Below, piece after piece: positions 1 through 7,478 of a stretch of 64,000 nucleotides of DNA. Numbering within the stretch: position 1 is the stretch's first letter; every line of letters starts with the position of its first letter. The notes beneath the pieces are model-generated. The model was not told the origin of the DNA. It saw nothing but the letters and a program-made list of their open reading frames with translations, and searched no databases. Origin of the DNA: UBA1240 sp045599185 (lineage in GTDB: Bacteria > Spirochaetota > Spirochaetia > Treponematales > Treponemataceae). A program made the position numbers and the translations under genes. The DNA lies in assembly GCA_045599185.1 (NCBI GenBank), contig JAZRVO010000033.1:1-64000 (forward strand), given 5' to 3'.

Positions 1-49
1 CAAAAATTGAAAGTAATAAAACCGAACAGGTTAAAGCAGCCTTTTTCAT
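1..49 (-). CDS. start of an exported protein (partial)
   Basis: This is the first 16 codons of a minus-strand gene that runs off the left edge. The reading begins ATG at 49-47 and gives M-K-K-A-A-L-T-C-S-V-L-L-L-S-I-F, a positively charged start followed by a hydrophobic stretch, as in a Sec signal peptide. A strong ribosome binding site (GGAGG, complement of 56-60) lies 6 bases upstream. A promoter-like pair is found at 144-174. The mature product is outside the window, so only export to the envelope can be proposed. Confidence 0.55.
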   Translation of the reverse strand, partial: MKKAALTCSVLLLSIF

Positions 50-110
50 AAGCCACCTCCGTTTACAAAAGTGGTTTTGCAGAAAAAAGCAAAGTTTCTT
101 CTATTATTGT

Positions 111-138
111 TGCTTGTTGCTTGTTGCTTGTTGCTTGT
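111..138. repeat. four tandem copies of heptamer TGCTTGT
   Basis: Four perfect head-to-tail copies of TGCTTGT occupy 111-138, with a partial copy before them. They lie 62-89 bases upstream of the exported-protein start at 49, right at or just after the predicted transcription start. A heptamer changes length by a non-multiple of three and is prone to slipped-strand copy-number change. Because it is in the leader rather than the coding region, any effect would be on expression level. Confidence 0.85.
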
Positions 139-143
139 TCAGC

Positions 144-174
144 ATTATGAAATTCGTCCTTTTTATATTGTCAA
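144..174 (-). promoter_or_regulatory. putative promoter of the exported-protein gene
   Basis: Read on the minus strand, TTGACA (complement of 169-174) and CATAAT (complement of 144-149) form a sigma-70-like pair with a 19-base spacer, slightly long. Transcription would begin near 137, inside the heptamer repeat. Confidence 0.4.
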
Positions 175-257
175 TATACTTTTCACGTTTTCTTTGTTTA
201 ACATTAGTTAACTTTTTATATTATATGGCAATAAGACGAATAACACAACACAGAAAA

Positions 258-745
258 ATACGCGTGCGCGCGTGCGCGCGTGCTGACTGATTGGTCTGTT
301 ACTACCACTGATGTAAGCACGCGGAAGAGTTTTGCGATAGCAAAACTCTTCCCTTTTGGTGGAAGATGGCTTGGTCTGCGATTGCTATTGGTAGCGTGCG
401 TGCGCGCGTGCTGTTTGCTTTGTCTGTTACTGCCACCGGTTTAAACACGAGGAAAAGTTTTGCGACAGCAAAACTTCTCCCTTTTGGTGGAAGATGACTT
501 GGTCTGCGATTGCTATTGGTGACGCGTTTGCGCGCGTGCGCGCGTGCTGACTAATTGGTCTGTTACTGCCACTGGTTTAAGCACGCGGAGAAGTTTTGCA
601 GGACAAAACTTCTCCCTTTTGGTGGAAGATGGCTTAGTCTGCAATTGCTATTGGTGGCGTGCTTGCGCACGTGCGCGCGTGCTGACTGATTGGTCTGTTA
701 CTACCACTGATGTAAGCACGCGGAGAAGTTTTGCGATAGCAAAAG
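258..745. repeat. tandem array of four ~130 bp hairpin repeats
   Basis: Four related units follow one another. The shared TCTGTT anchor is at 295, 423, 559 and 694, giving periods of 128, 136 and 135. Each unit opens with an alternating CG/TG tract, then a stem GCGTGCT...AGCACGC around a ~30-base loop, then a second stem of the form GGAGAAGTTTTGC/GCAAAACTTCTCC, then a conserved CCCTTTTGGTGG and GGTCTGCGATTGC tail. The fourth unit is truncated and abuts the radical SAM stop codon. Unit 1 has GGAAGAG paired with CTCTTCC where unit 3 has GGAGAAG paired with CTTCTCC, so pairing is kept by compensatory change. A solo copy lies at 36170-36300. No protein-coding sense is visible. Confidence 0.85.
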
Positions 746-750
746 TTCGG

Positions 751-2454
751 TTACAGAACTTTCCAGTCTACATCGCCGCGGTGACCAAAAACTTTCGTTC
801 TGTTGGTAAATTTTTGGGCATTTTTCAAAAAGAACGTCAGGTCAGAAGCATATTCGCTCATCAGGTCGTCCGGGTGGTAATGCAGCTGCACGGTGCTTTC
901 CGTGCCGTCGGCGGTAAACGCACTTATTGCACCGTTAAGGCGAATGCAGTCGCTTACAAGATTTGCGTAAGACGTTTTATTTTTTTCAGCAAGAAGCTGC
1001 GCCGCAAAAGAAACCTGCATTTCAATTACCTGCTTAAAATTCGGTTCGTCACAGCCTTCTTCAAGATGTGCGGCTTTTCCGTTTTTTTTCAGCCATAAAG
1101 CAAACTGTTCCATAAAACCCGAAGGCTGCATTTTTAAAAGATGCGTTACAGCGCCAAACCACGGCACGGCACGGCCAGTGGTATAAAAAAGAGTTGTTGC
1201 CCGCGCCAGTTCTGCGGCTTTTGCAATGTCTTTTTTGGAAAAAGTAGGCGTTTCTATTACGTGGTAAGGTGCTTCTTTTTCCCAAACCATGTTAAAGCCG
1301 GGGGCTTCGTCGTAAAGGGTTGTGCCGGGCAAAACGCTAAGGCAAAAAAGTTCCAGACTGTTGGGGTAAAGGGAAAGGGCAAAGTCGATGCTTTCCATAA
1401 AGCCTTTGTAACTGTCGCCGGGAAGCCCGTAAATTAGGTCAAAGCCGAATACTACGCCGGTCTGGTTAAGATAGCCAATATTTTTTACAAACTGCTTTCT
1501 GTTAAATGTGCGGTGAACGTTGTTCAGTACTTCTTCCCTGCAAGACTGCAAGCCAAACTGCAGGCTGCACCGCACCTTGCTGAATGCACTGGCAAGTTCC
1601 CGGTCTATAAATTCGGCACGGGCTTCAAAATAGAACCATGTTTGCGGCAATTTCCGGCGTATAAGGGCAAGCATTTGCAGGGCGCGTTCTTTTTGGGCGT
1701 TGTAGGTTGGGTCCAGCACAAAAACCTGCCGCACGTTTTTACGGGCAAACAAATCTATTTCCTTTTCTATGCGGCTCATGGGCAGGTAGCGCACTTTTTT
1801 TTCGCCCTTGCTTTCGTAGCAGTATGAACATTTAAAAGGACAGCCGCGGGCAAGTTCCCACAAAACGCCGCCGTACTGTTCCGGGTCAAGGGTTCCGTCC
1901 AGCCAGCACGAAGGCAGGGTGTCGCAGCTGGGGGCTGATGAATGAATTATTTTTTCCGCAGGTTCGCTGCCGGTGGCAAGCTGCCACAAAAGCCGGGGCA
2001 CTGTTTCTTCACCCTGCCCCGTTACGCAGTAATTGAATGCGGTAAAACTTTCCGGGCTTGCCGTTACTTCCGGGCCGCCTGCAACAAGGTAAATGTCCGG
2101 GCACACGTTCAGCAGCTGGCGCGCGGTTTCTTCCATAATAAATCGGTTCCACACAAAAACGGAAAAACATACAGCAAAGGGTTCAATGCCGTCGGCTTCC
2201 TGCGCCTTTATGGTTTTTAAAAGTTCGCCTGCAATTACAGCGGCTTTCTGTTTTATAGTATCGGCTTTTTTAATTTCCGGCTGTTCAATGCTGAAGCTTA
2301 CAAGCCGGGAACAAATCTGCATTCCTTCATTTGGAGAAGGAAAATGGTTTATTGCAGAAGAAATGCACGCTGCACCAAGCGGCAGTGCCTGGGGTGAAGT
2401 TTCTACCAGAAGTGTAGTACAGATTACGCCTTTTTTTGCTTTGTCACTTGCCAT
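751..2454 (-). CDS. B12-binding domain radical SAM protein
   Basis: This is a 567-residue radical SAM enzyme with an N-terminal cobalamin-binding-like Rossmann region (VETSPQALPLGAACISSA) and a central cluster motif CPFKCSYC, whose three cysteines would hold the 4Fe-4S cluster that cleaves S-adenosylmethionine. The start at 2454 was chosen because AAGGAG (complement of 2461-2466) sits 6 bases upstream; a longer frame to 2529 adds 25 unlikely residues without a binding site. The substrate is unknown; related proteins are often called MiaB- or BchE-like. It is a single gene divergent from gltX. Its stop is immediately followed by the truncated fourth hairpin repeat, which may act as its 3' end. 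Confidence 0.85.
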   Translation of the reverse strand: MASDKAKKGVICTTLLVETSPQALPLGAACISSAINHFPSPNEGMQICSRLVSFSIEQPEIKKADTIKQKAAVIAGELLKTIKAQEADGIEPFAVCFSVFVWNRFIMEETARQLLNVCPDIYLVAGGPEVTASPESFTAFNYCVTGQGEETVPRLLWQLATGSEPAEKIIHSSAPSCDTLPSCWLDGTLDPEQYGGVLWELARGCPFKCSYCYESKGEKKVRYLPMSRIEKEIDLFARKNVRQVFVLDPTYNAQKERALQMLALIRRKLPQTWFYFEARAEFIDRELASAFSKVRCSLQFGLQSCREEVLNNVHRTFNRKQFVKNIGYLNQTGVVFGFDLIYGLPGDSYKGFMESIDFALSLYPNSLELFCLSVLPGTTLYDEAPGFNMVWEKEAPYHVIETPTFSKKDIAKAAELARATTLFYTTGRAVPWFGAVTHLLKMQPSGFMEQFALWLKKNGKAAHLEEGCDEPNFKQVIEMQVSFAAQLLAEKNKTSYANLVSDCIRLNGAISAFTADGTESTVQLHYHPDDLMSEYASDLTFFLKNAQKFTNRTKVFGHRGDVDWKVL

Positions 2455-2570
2455 GCATTGCTCCTTTTCTGTTACCATACTGTAAAAACCCAAAAAAAGA
2501 AATCTGCTCCGGCACTTTGTTTTGCCCAAAAGCGAACCTTTTTATGCCGCGGCTTTTTAAGCGGCACTAA

Positions 2571-2599
2571 TTGTAAATTGGCGCGCAAATCGTTATACT
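2571..2599 (+). promoter_or_regulatory. promoter of gltX
   Basis: TTGTAA at 2571-2576 and TATACT at 2594-2599 are separated by exactly 17 bases, a good sigma-70-type promoter. The predicted leader is about 75 bases. Confidence 0.65.
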
Positions 2600-2680
2600 T
2601 TCAAAGTTAATACACTTCAATAAACGGCGGCGCTTTATTTTCAGCAAAAACTGCCGCTAAAACACATAAAAGGAACAGAA

Positions 2681-4267
2681 ATGGAAGTTCGTGTACGTTA
2701 TGCACCCTCTCCAACGGGAATGCAGCACATTGGCGGTGTAAGAACCGCACTTTTTAACTATTTGTACGCACGTGCAAACGGCGGTAAATTCATTCTGCGT
2801 CTTGAAGACACAGACCGCACGCGTTACGGCGAAGAATACGTACAAAACCTGTACGATACTTTGGCCTGGCTTGGCATTGAATGGGACGAAGGCGGCCCAA
2901 AAGGCGGCGAATACGGCCCTTACGTTCAAAGTGAACGTTTTGAACTGTACAAAAAATATGCAGAAGAACTGGTTGCAAAAGGCCAGGCTTACTACTGTTT
3001 CTGCGATGAAGAACGTCTTGAACGCATCCGCATGATTCAGACCAAAAACAAGATGCCGCCTGGATACGACCGCAACTGCCGCCACTTAACGGAAGAAGAA
3101 ATTAAGGAAAACCTTGAAGCCGGTAAACCTTACGTTATCCGCTTAAAAGTTCCAATGGAAGGCGAAACAAAATTCCACGACTGCCTGCTTGGCGACATTG
3201 AATGGAAAAACGAAGACGTAAGTCCAGACCCTGTCCTTCTTAAAAGCGACGGTTTTCCAACCTACCACCTTGCAAACATCGTAGACGACCACTTTATGAA
3301 AATAAGCCACGTAATGCGCGCTCAGGAATGGATTCCTTCTACACCGATGCACGTAATTATGTACAAGGCTTTCGGCTGGGATTACCCGGATTTCTGCCAC
3401 CTGCCGATGGTTATGGGAAAAGACGGTCAGAAACTTTCCAAACGCCACGGTGCAACAAGCGTAAACGAATTCCGTGCACGCGGCTATCTGCCAAAAGCAC
3501 TCATCAACTACGTTGCAATGCTTGGCTGTTCTTACGAAGACGGCCGCGACATGTACGAACTTGACGAGCTTGAAAAACTTTTCAAGATTGAACACCTTAA
3601 CAAGGCACCTGCCGTTTTTGACTACAAAAAGCTTGAATGGTTCAACGGTCAGTACATGCGCCTTATGAGCGATGAAGAACTGCTTGAAGCAACCCTTCCG
3701 TTCATTACCGGTACGGGCGATGCCGCAATTCCTATCAATGCAAGCGAAGAATTCCCGGCTCCGCACGTTGGACCAAAATATTCGGGCATTGCATACAACG
3801 CAGAAGGCAAGCTGTGCATTGATGCCGAAGCTTTGGCAAACGGTGCAGACAATTTGAATGATGAAGAAATAAGGGCAAAACTGCTTGCACTTATGCCGCT
3901 TATTAAAGAACGCCTGCACTTTTTGACTGATGCAGCCGAAATGGTTGGTTTCCTGTTCAAAAATGTTGCCGTTCCGCCGGTTGAAGAAATTGTGCCTAAA
4001 CGCCTTGATGCTGCAAAAACTAAGGAAGTTCTTGAACTTTCTAAAGAATTTATTGCAAAGCTTTTTGAAATTGAAAGCCACGAAGCACAGGAAGAACTGG
4101 CTAAGCAAATGGCAGAAAGCATCGGCGTAAAGCTTGGCGATTTTATGATGCCAATCCGCATGGCTGTAACAGGCAGCAAAATTTCGCCGCCTTTGATGGG
4201 TTCTATCCTTATTCTTGGCAAGGAAAAAGCTTTGGCAAGAACAGAAAGAACACTGGAAAAATTCTAG
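2681..4267 (+). CDS. gltX: glutamate--tRNA ligase
   Basis: This 528-residue class I aminoacyl-tRNA synthetase charges tRNA-Glu with glutamate in the cytoplasm. The N-terminus carries the catalytic signature YAPSPTGMQHIGG (HIGH variant) and the middle carries KLSKRHG (KMSKS variant), followed by an all-helical anticodon-binding region. Length is close to the usual 470-530. An AAGGA ribosome binding site precedes the ATG, and the start lies directly before the conserved RYAPSPTG. Its product is also the substrate of glutamyl-tRNA reductase (hemA at 62468), so it feeds the tetrapyrrole pathway in this window. A strong terminator follows at 4308. Confidence 0.97.
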   Translation: MEVRVRYAPSPTGMQHIGGVRTALFNYLYARANGGKFILRLEDTDRTRYGEEYVQNLYDTLAWLGIEWDEGGPKGGEYGPYVQSERFELYKKYAEELVAKGQAYYCFCDEERLERIRMIQTKNKMPPGYDRNCRHLTEEEIKENLEAGKPYVIRLKVPMEGETKFHDCLLGDIEWKNEDVSPDPVLLKSDGFPTYHLANIVDDHFMKISHVMRAQEWIPSTPMHVIMYKAFGWDYPDFCHLPMVMGKDGQKLSKRHGATSVNEFRARGYLPKALINYVAMLGCSYEDGRDMYELDELEKLFKIEHLNKAPAVFDYKKLEWFNGQYMRLMSDEELLEATLPFITGTGDAAIPINASEEFPAPHVGPKYSGIAYNAEGKLCIDAEALANGADNLNDEEIRAKLLALMPLIKERLHFLTDAAEMVGFLFKNVAVPPVEEIVPKRLDAAKTKEVLELSKEFIAKLFEIESHEAQEELAKQMAESIGVKLGDFMMPIRMAVTGSKISPPLMGSILILGKEKALARTERTLEKF

Positions 4268-4307
4268 GCTTGCTTTCTAAAAGCGCAAAGCAAAGCTGAA
4301 TGCATGA

Positions 4308-4344
4308 AGGGCTGTCCGCAAAAAGCGGGCAGCCCTGTTTTTTT
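4308..4344 (+). terminator. rho-independent terminator of gltX
   Basis: A 12-base-pair GC-rich stem (4308-4319 with 4325-4336, one G-T pair, AAAAA loop) is followed by G and seven T residues. Confidence 0.9.
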
Positions 4345-4354
4345 ATGGGTTATT

Positions 4355-4433
4355 CTGTCAGGCTGAACTTGTTAACTTCCGGCGGCTACCCACAGCATCT
4401 ATCGAAGATTCCGAACTAAGTTCAGCATGACAG
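4355..4433. repeat. dispersed inverted-repeat element (GCTGAACTT family)
   Basis: Arms 4355-4370 and 4418-4433 are inverted copies of CTGTCATGCTGAACTT with one mismatch. The same core returns at 43609-43630 and, as a fragment, at 36145-36156. The internal GATTCCGAA...AAGTTC also recurs at 43657-43675. It is a non-coding intergenic element family of unknown function. Confidence 0.6.
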
Positions 4434-4531
4434 TTTTCTTTTGCGAAAAATAAAAAAGCGAAGAATGCAATACAAAAGTACTGGAATTTGAAAAAGTTGT
4501 GGAATTTTTGAAAATAATTCAAAAAAATTAT

Positions 4532-4560
4532 TTGACAAAAAAATGTTTACGGTTGAGAAT
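4532..4560 (+). promoter_or_regulatory. promoter of the chvE-mmsAB operon
   Basis: TTGACA at 4532-4537 is a consensus -35 box. With a 17-base spacer the -10 is GAGAAT at 4555-4560 (four of six matches). The weak -10 and the operator directly downstream suit a regulated promoter. The leader is about 105 bases. Confidence 0.5.
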
Positions 4561-4571
4561 AAAAATATAGC

Positions 4572-4583
4572 GTTAACGTTAAC
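4572..4583. promoter_or_regulatory. palindromic operator GTTAACGTTAAC
   Basis: GTTAACGTTAAC is a perfect 12-base palindrome placed just downstream of the -10 box, where a bound LacI-type repressor would block initiation. Its half GTTAAC is shared with 4630-4635 and with the lacI promoter region. Confidence 0.55.
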
Positions 4584-4622
4584 AGCACAACAAACACGAA
4601 CGTTTTATTAAAAGCGTTGCAG

Positions 4623-4635
4623 TGTGTACGTTAAC
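4623..4635. promoter_or_regulatory. TGTGTACGTTAAC site shared with lacI promoter
   Basis: The 13 bases TGTGTACGTTAAC are identical to 27063-27075, beside the promoter of lacI-araBAD. A chance match of this length at two promoter-proximal sites is unlikely, so this is proposed as a second operator for the LacI-type regulator. Confidence 0.6.
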
Positions 4636-4671
4636 CACAAAATATTTTTGCTGTTTCAGTAGGAGGAAACA

Positions 4672-5751
4672 ATGAAAAAAATTATAGCCGTATTAGCACT
4701 CGCTGCTATGGTTACAGGAATGATGTTTGCCAATGGTGCAAAAGATACTAACGGTAAAAAGACTGTTGGTGTAGCAATGCCTACACAGTCTTCAGAACGC
4801 TGGATTAACGACGGCGCAAACATGAAAAAACAGCTTGAAGCAAAAGGCTACGCTGTAGACCTTCAGTATGCAGAAGACGATGTTCAGATGCAGGTTTCTC
4901 AGATTGAAAACCTCATTGCTAAAGGTGTTGACTGCCTGGTTGTAGCTTCAATCGACTCTACAGCTTTGGTAAACGTTCTTGCAGATGCAAAAGCACAGGG
5001 AATCCCTGTTATTGCTTATGACCGCCTTTTGATGGATACAGATGCAGTTTCTTACTATGCAACATTCGATAACAAAGGTGTTGGTACTGCAATTGCTAAG
5101 TACATTGAAGAAAAGAAACAGCTTAAAACAGCAAAAGCTGAAGGCCGTTCATACACAATCGAATTCTTCATGGGTTCACCAGACGACAACAACGCTTTGT
5201 TCCTTTACAACGGTGTTATGGAAGTTCTTAAACAGTACCTCGACAACGGCGTACTCGTTTGCAAAACAGGCCGCACATCATTCGACAAAACTTGTATCCT
5301 TCGCTGGTCACAGGAAACTGCACAGCAGTGGTGTGAAAACTACCTCGCTGGTTTCTACGCAAAAGAAAAACTCGACATCGCTTGTACAGCATTCGACGGT
5401 TTTGCTTACGGCGTTCGCTCAGCATGTGAAGGTGCTGGTTACAAAGTAGGAAAAGACTGGCCTCTCATCACAGGTCAGGATGCAGAACTTATGGCAACTA
5501 AAAACATCATTTCTGGCTACCAGACAATGTCTATCTACAAAGACACACGTCTTCTTGCTTCTAAATGTGTAACAATGGTTGAAGCAGTTCTCAAAGGTTC
5601 TACACCAGAAATCAACGATACAAAACAGTACAACAACGGTAAACTGGTTGTTCCTTCTTACCTTTGTACACCAGTTGCTGTTGACGTAGACAACTACCAG
5701 AAAATCATCATCGACGGTGGATACTACACAAAAGCACAGCTTGGTCTGTAA
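4672..5751 (+). CDS. chvE: ChvE-type sugar ABC transporter binding protein
   Basis: This 359-residue periplasmic protein binds a monosaccharide and delivers it to the MmsA/MmsB transporter. A signal peptide (residues 1-20, ending MMFANGA) is followed by two Rossmann lobes of the periplasmic-binding-protein type 1 family, with the typical GVAMPTQSSERW opening and VIAYDRLL hinge region. AGGAGG precedes the ATG. It is first in the operon, and two hairpins before the ATPase gene probably let it be made in excess. The shared operator sequence with lacI-araBAD suggests arabinose or a related pentose as ligand, but the sequence itself does not fix the sugar. Confidence 0.9.
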   Translation: MKKIIAVLALAAMVTGMMFANGAKDTNGKKTVGVAMPTQSSERWINDGANMKKQLEAKGYAVDLQYAEDDVQMQVSQIENLIAKGVDCLVVASIDSTALVNVLADAKAQGIPVIAYDRLLMDTDAVSYYATFDNKGVGTAIAKYIEEKKQLKTAKAEGRSYTIEFFMGSPDDNNALFLYNGVMEVLKQYLDNGVLVCKTGRTSFDKTCILRWSQETAQQWCENYLAGFYAKEKLDIACTAFDGFAYGVRSACEGAGYKVGKDWPLITGQDAELMATKNIISGYQTMSIYKDTRLLASKCVTMVEAVLKGSTPEINDTKQYNNGKLVVPSYLCTPVAVDVDNYQKIIIDGGYYTKAQLGL

Positions 5752-5763
5752 TTTAACAAAAAC

Positions 5764-5831
5764 TGCCTGAAAACTTTCAGGCAAGTTTAACCAAAATGCC
5801 CGGAATGCTTTGATTTTCGGGCATTTTTTTT
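5764..5831 (+). terminator. two hairpins after chvE (attenuator/partial terminator)
   Basis: The first hairpin is GCCTGAAA/TTTCAGGC (5765-5782, two-base loop). The second is AATGCCCG (5795-5802) with CGGGCATT (5818-5825) followed by T residues to 5831, a standard terminator. Its place between binding protein and ATPase suggests partial termination or 3'-end protection of the chvE message. Confidence 0.8.
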
Positions 5832-5850
5832 CAATAAAAAGCAGAAAAAC

Positions 5851-5902
5851 TTGAAGCTTTCATTATTTTAATTTTTGAAAGTTAAAATAGCGAAAGCTTC
5901 AA
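5851..5902 (+). promoter_or_regulatory. nested inverted repeat before mmsA
   Basis: TTGAAGCTTTC (5851-5861) pairs perfectly with GAAAGCTTCAA (5892-5902), and ATTTTAA (5865-5871) pairs with TTAAAAT (5882-5888) inside it. The hairpin ends about 10 bases before the mmsA ribosome binding site, so it could be an RNA processing or stability element, or an extra operator. Confidence 0.5.
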
Positions 5903-5922
5903 ACAAAAGAGGAAAGAACTGA

Positions 5923-7476
5923 ATGTCTGATGTCATTTTGGAAATGAACCATATCACCAAAATATTCCCCGGTGTAAAAGCTTTGGACGATGTTACATTC
6001 AAAGTAAAGCGCGGAGAAGTGCATGCCCTTTGCGGTGAAAACGGTGCAGGAAAATCCACATTGATGAATGTGCTTTCGGGCAACTACCCTTACGGCACAT
6101 ACAGCGGCGACATTATTTACAATGGCGAAGTCTGTAAATTTAGCGATATTAAATCCAGCGAAACCAAAGGTATTGTTATTATTCATCAGGAACTTGCCTT
6201 AAGCCCGTACCTTTCTATTGCAGAAAATATTTTTATGGGCAACGAACAGCTTATGTTGCCAAAAGTAATTGACTGGAACAAAACCCGGTCTAAAGCCCAG
6301 GAAATGCTTAAGCGCGTTGGCCTTGAAAACGAAGACGTAAACGTGCCGATTAATTCGCTGGGTGTTGGCAAGCAGCAGTTAATTGAAATTGCAAAAGCTC
6401 TTTCTAAAAAAGTAGAACTTTTGATTCTGGACGAACCTACTGCTTCGCTTAACGATGAAGAAAGTGAACACCTTTTGCAGATAATTTCCGAACTTAGGGA
6501 ACAGGGCATTACCTGCATTATTATTTCTCATAAATTAAACGAAATTAACAAAATTGCAGATGCAATTACGGTTATTCGCGATGGTAAAACCATTGAAACG
6601 CTGGTTAAAGGCCAGGACGATATTTCCGAAGAACGCATCATTAAAGGCATGGTTGGCCGCGAACTTACCAACCGTTACCCGCCGCGTGAAAACTGCGCAA
6701 TCGGCGAAACTGTTCTTGAAGTTAAGGACTGGAACGTTTATCACCCTGAAGATGCAAACCGCCATTTCATCAAGAATCTTTCTATTAACGTAAAAGCCGG
6801 CGAAGTTGTTGGTCTTGCAGGCCTTATGGGTGCCGGCCGTACTGAATTTGCAATGAGTCTGTTTGGCCGTGAATGGGGACAGAAAATCACCGGTTCGGTA
6901 AAAATCCGCGGAAAGGAAGTGACGATTAAGAACGTTAAGGACGCGGTAAATGCCGGCCTTGCCTACACTTCTGAAGACCGAAAGAACTATGGTCTGGTTT
7001 TGATTGACGACATTAAGCACAACATGACCATGGCCGCAATGCGCAACTATTTTTCTAAAAACGGCGTAATCGACGAAAACGAAGAAATCGTTCAGTCTGA
7101 AGAATACCGTGCGCGCATTAACGTTAAGGCAAGTTCAATTAACCAGTGCGTAGGCAACCTTTCGGGCGGTAACCAGCAGAAAGTTGTTCTTGCAAAATGG
7201 ATGCTGACACAGCCTGAAGTTTTGATTCTGGACGAACCTACACGCGGTATTGACGTTAACGCAAAGTACGAAATTTACTGCGTAATTAACGAACTGGCTA
7301 AATCTGGTAAGGGCGTTATCGTTATTTCTTCCGAAATGCCTGAAATTATTGGTACCTGTGACCGTGTTTATGTAATTAACGATGGTGAAATTGCCGGTGA
7401 ATTGCAGAAAGACGATATTAACCAGATTAACATTATGAAGTGCATCATGCAGCACAACAACAAAAAAGGAGCATAA
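5923..7476 (+). CDS. mmsA: sugar ABC transporter ATPase, duplicated domains
   Basis: This 517-residue protein has two fused ABC ATPase domains that power import through MmsB. Domain 1 has Walker A GENGAGKST (about residue 45), signature LGVGKQQ and Walker B LLILDEPTAS. Domain 2 has a degenerate P-loop region GLMGAGRTE, the signature LSGGNQQK and Walker B LILDEPTRG. This layout is typical of the XylG/RbsA/GguA family. GAGGAAAG lies before the ATG. The next gene begins 2 bases after the stop. Sugar specificity is set by ChvE. Confidence 0.95.
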   Translation: MSDVILEMNHITKIFPGVKALDDVTFKVKRGEVHALCGENGAGKSTLMNVLSGNYPYGTYSGDIIYNGEVCKFSDIKSSETKGIVIIHQELALSPYLSIAENIFMGNEQLMLPKVIDWNKTRSKAQEMLKRVGLENEDVNVPINSLGVGKQQLIEIAKALSKKVELLILDEPTASLNDEESEHLLQIISELREQGITCIIISHKLNEINKIADAITVIRDGKTIETLVKGQDDISEERIIKGMVGRELTNRYPPRENCAIGETVLEVKDWNVYHPEDANRHFIKNLSINVKAGEVVGLAGLMGAGRTEFAMSLFGREWGQKITGSVKIRGKEVTIKNVKDAVNAGLAYTSEDRKNYGLVLIDDIKHNMTMAAMRNYFSKNGVIDENEEIVQSEEYRARINVKASSINQCVGNLSGGNQQKVVLAKWMLTQPEVLILDEPTRGIDVNAKYEIYCVINELAKSGKGVIVISSEMPEIIGTCDRVYVINDGEIAGELQKDDINQINIMKCIMQHNNKKGA

Positions 7477-7478
7477 CA

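Noticed and set aside
258..745. CRISPR array
   Set aside because: The units are about 130 bases long, similar over their full length and contain hairpins; there are no short identical repeats with variable spacers and no cas genes.
544..1098. Open frame across the hairpin repeats and the radical SAM 3' end
   Set aside because: It merely reads through repeat units and the antisense of a well-supported gene, with no ribosome binding site.
3143..4108. Long antisense frame in gltX
   Set aside because: It is opposite a clear synthetase gene, has cysteine- and phenylalanine-rich nonsense composition and no family resemblance. The same holds for the antisense frames in glyQS (9744-10646) and in the hydrogenase gene (27899-28942).
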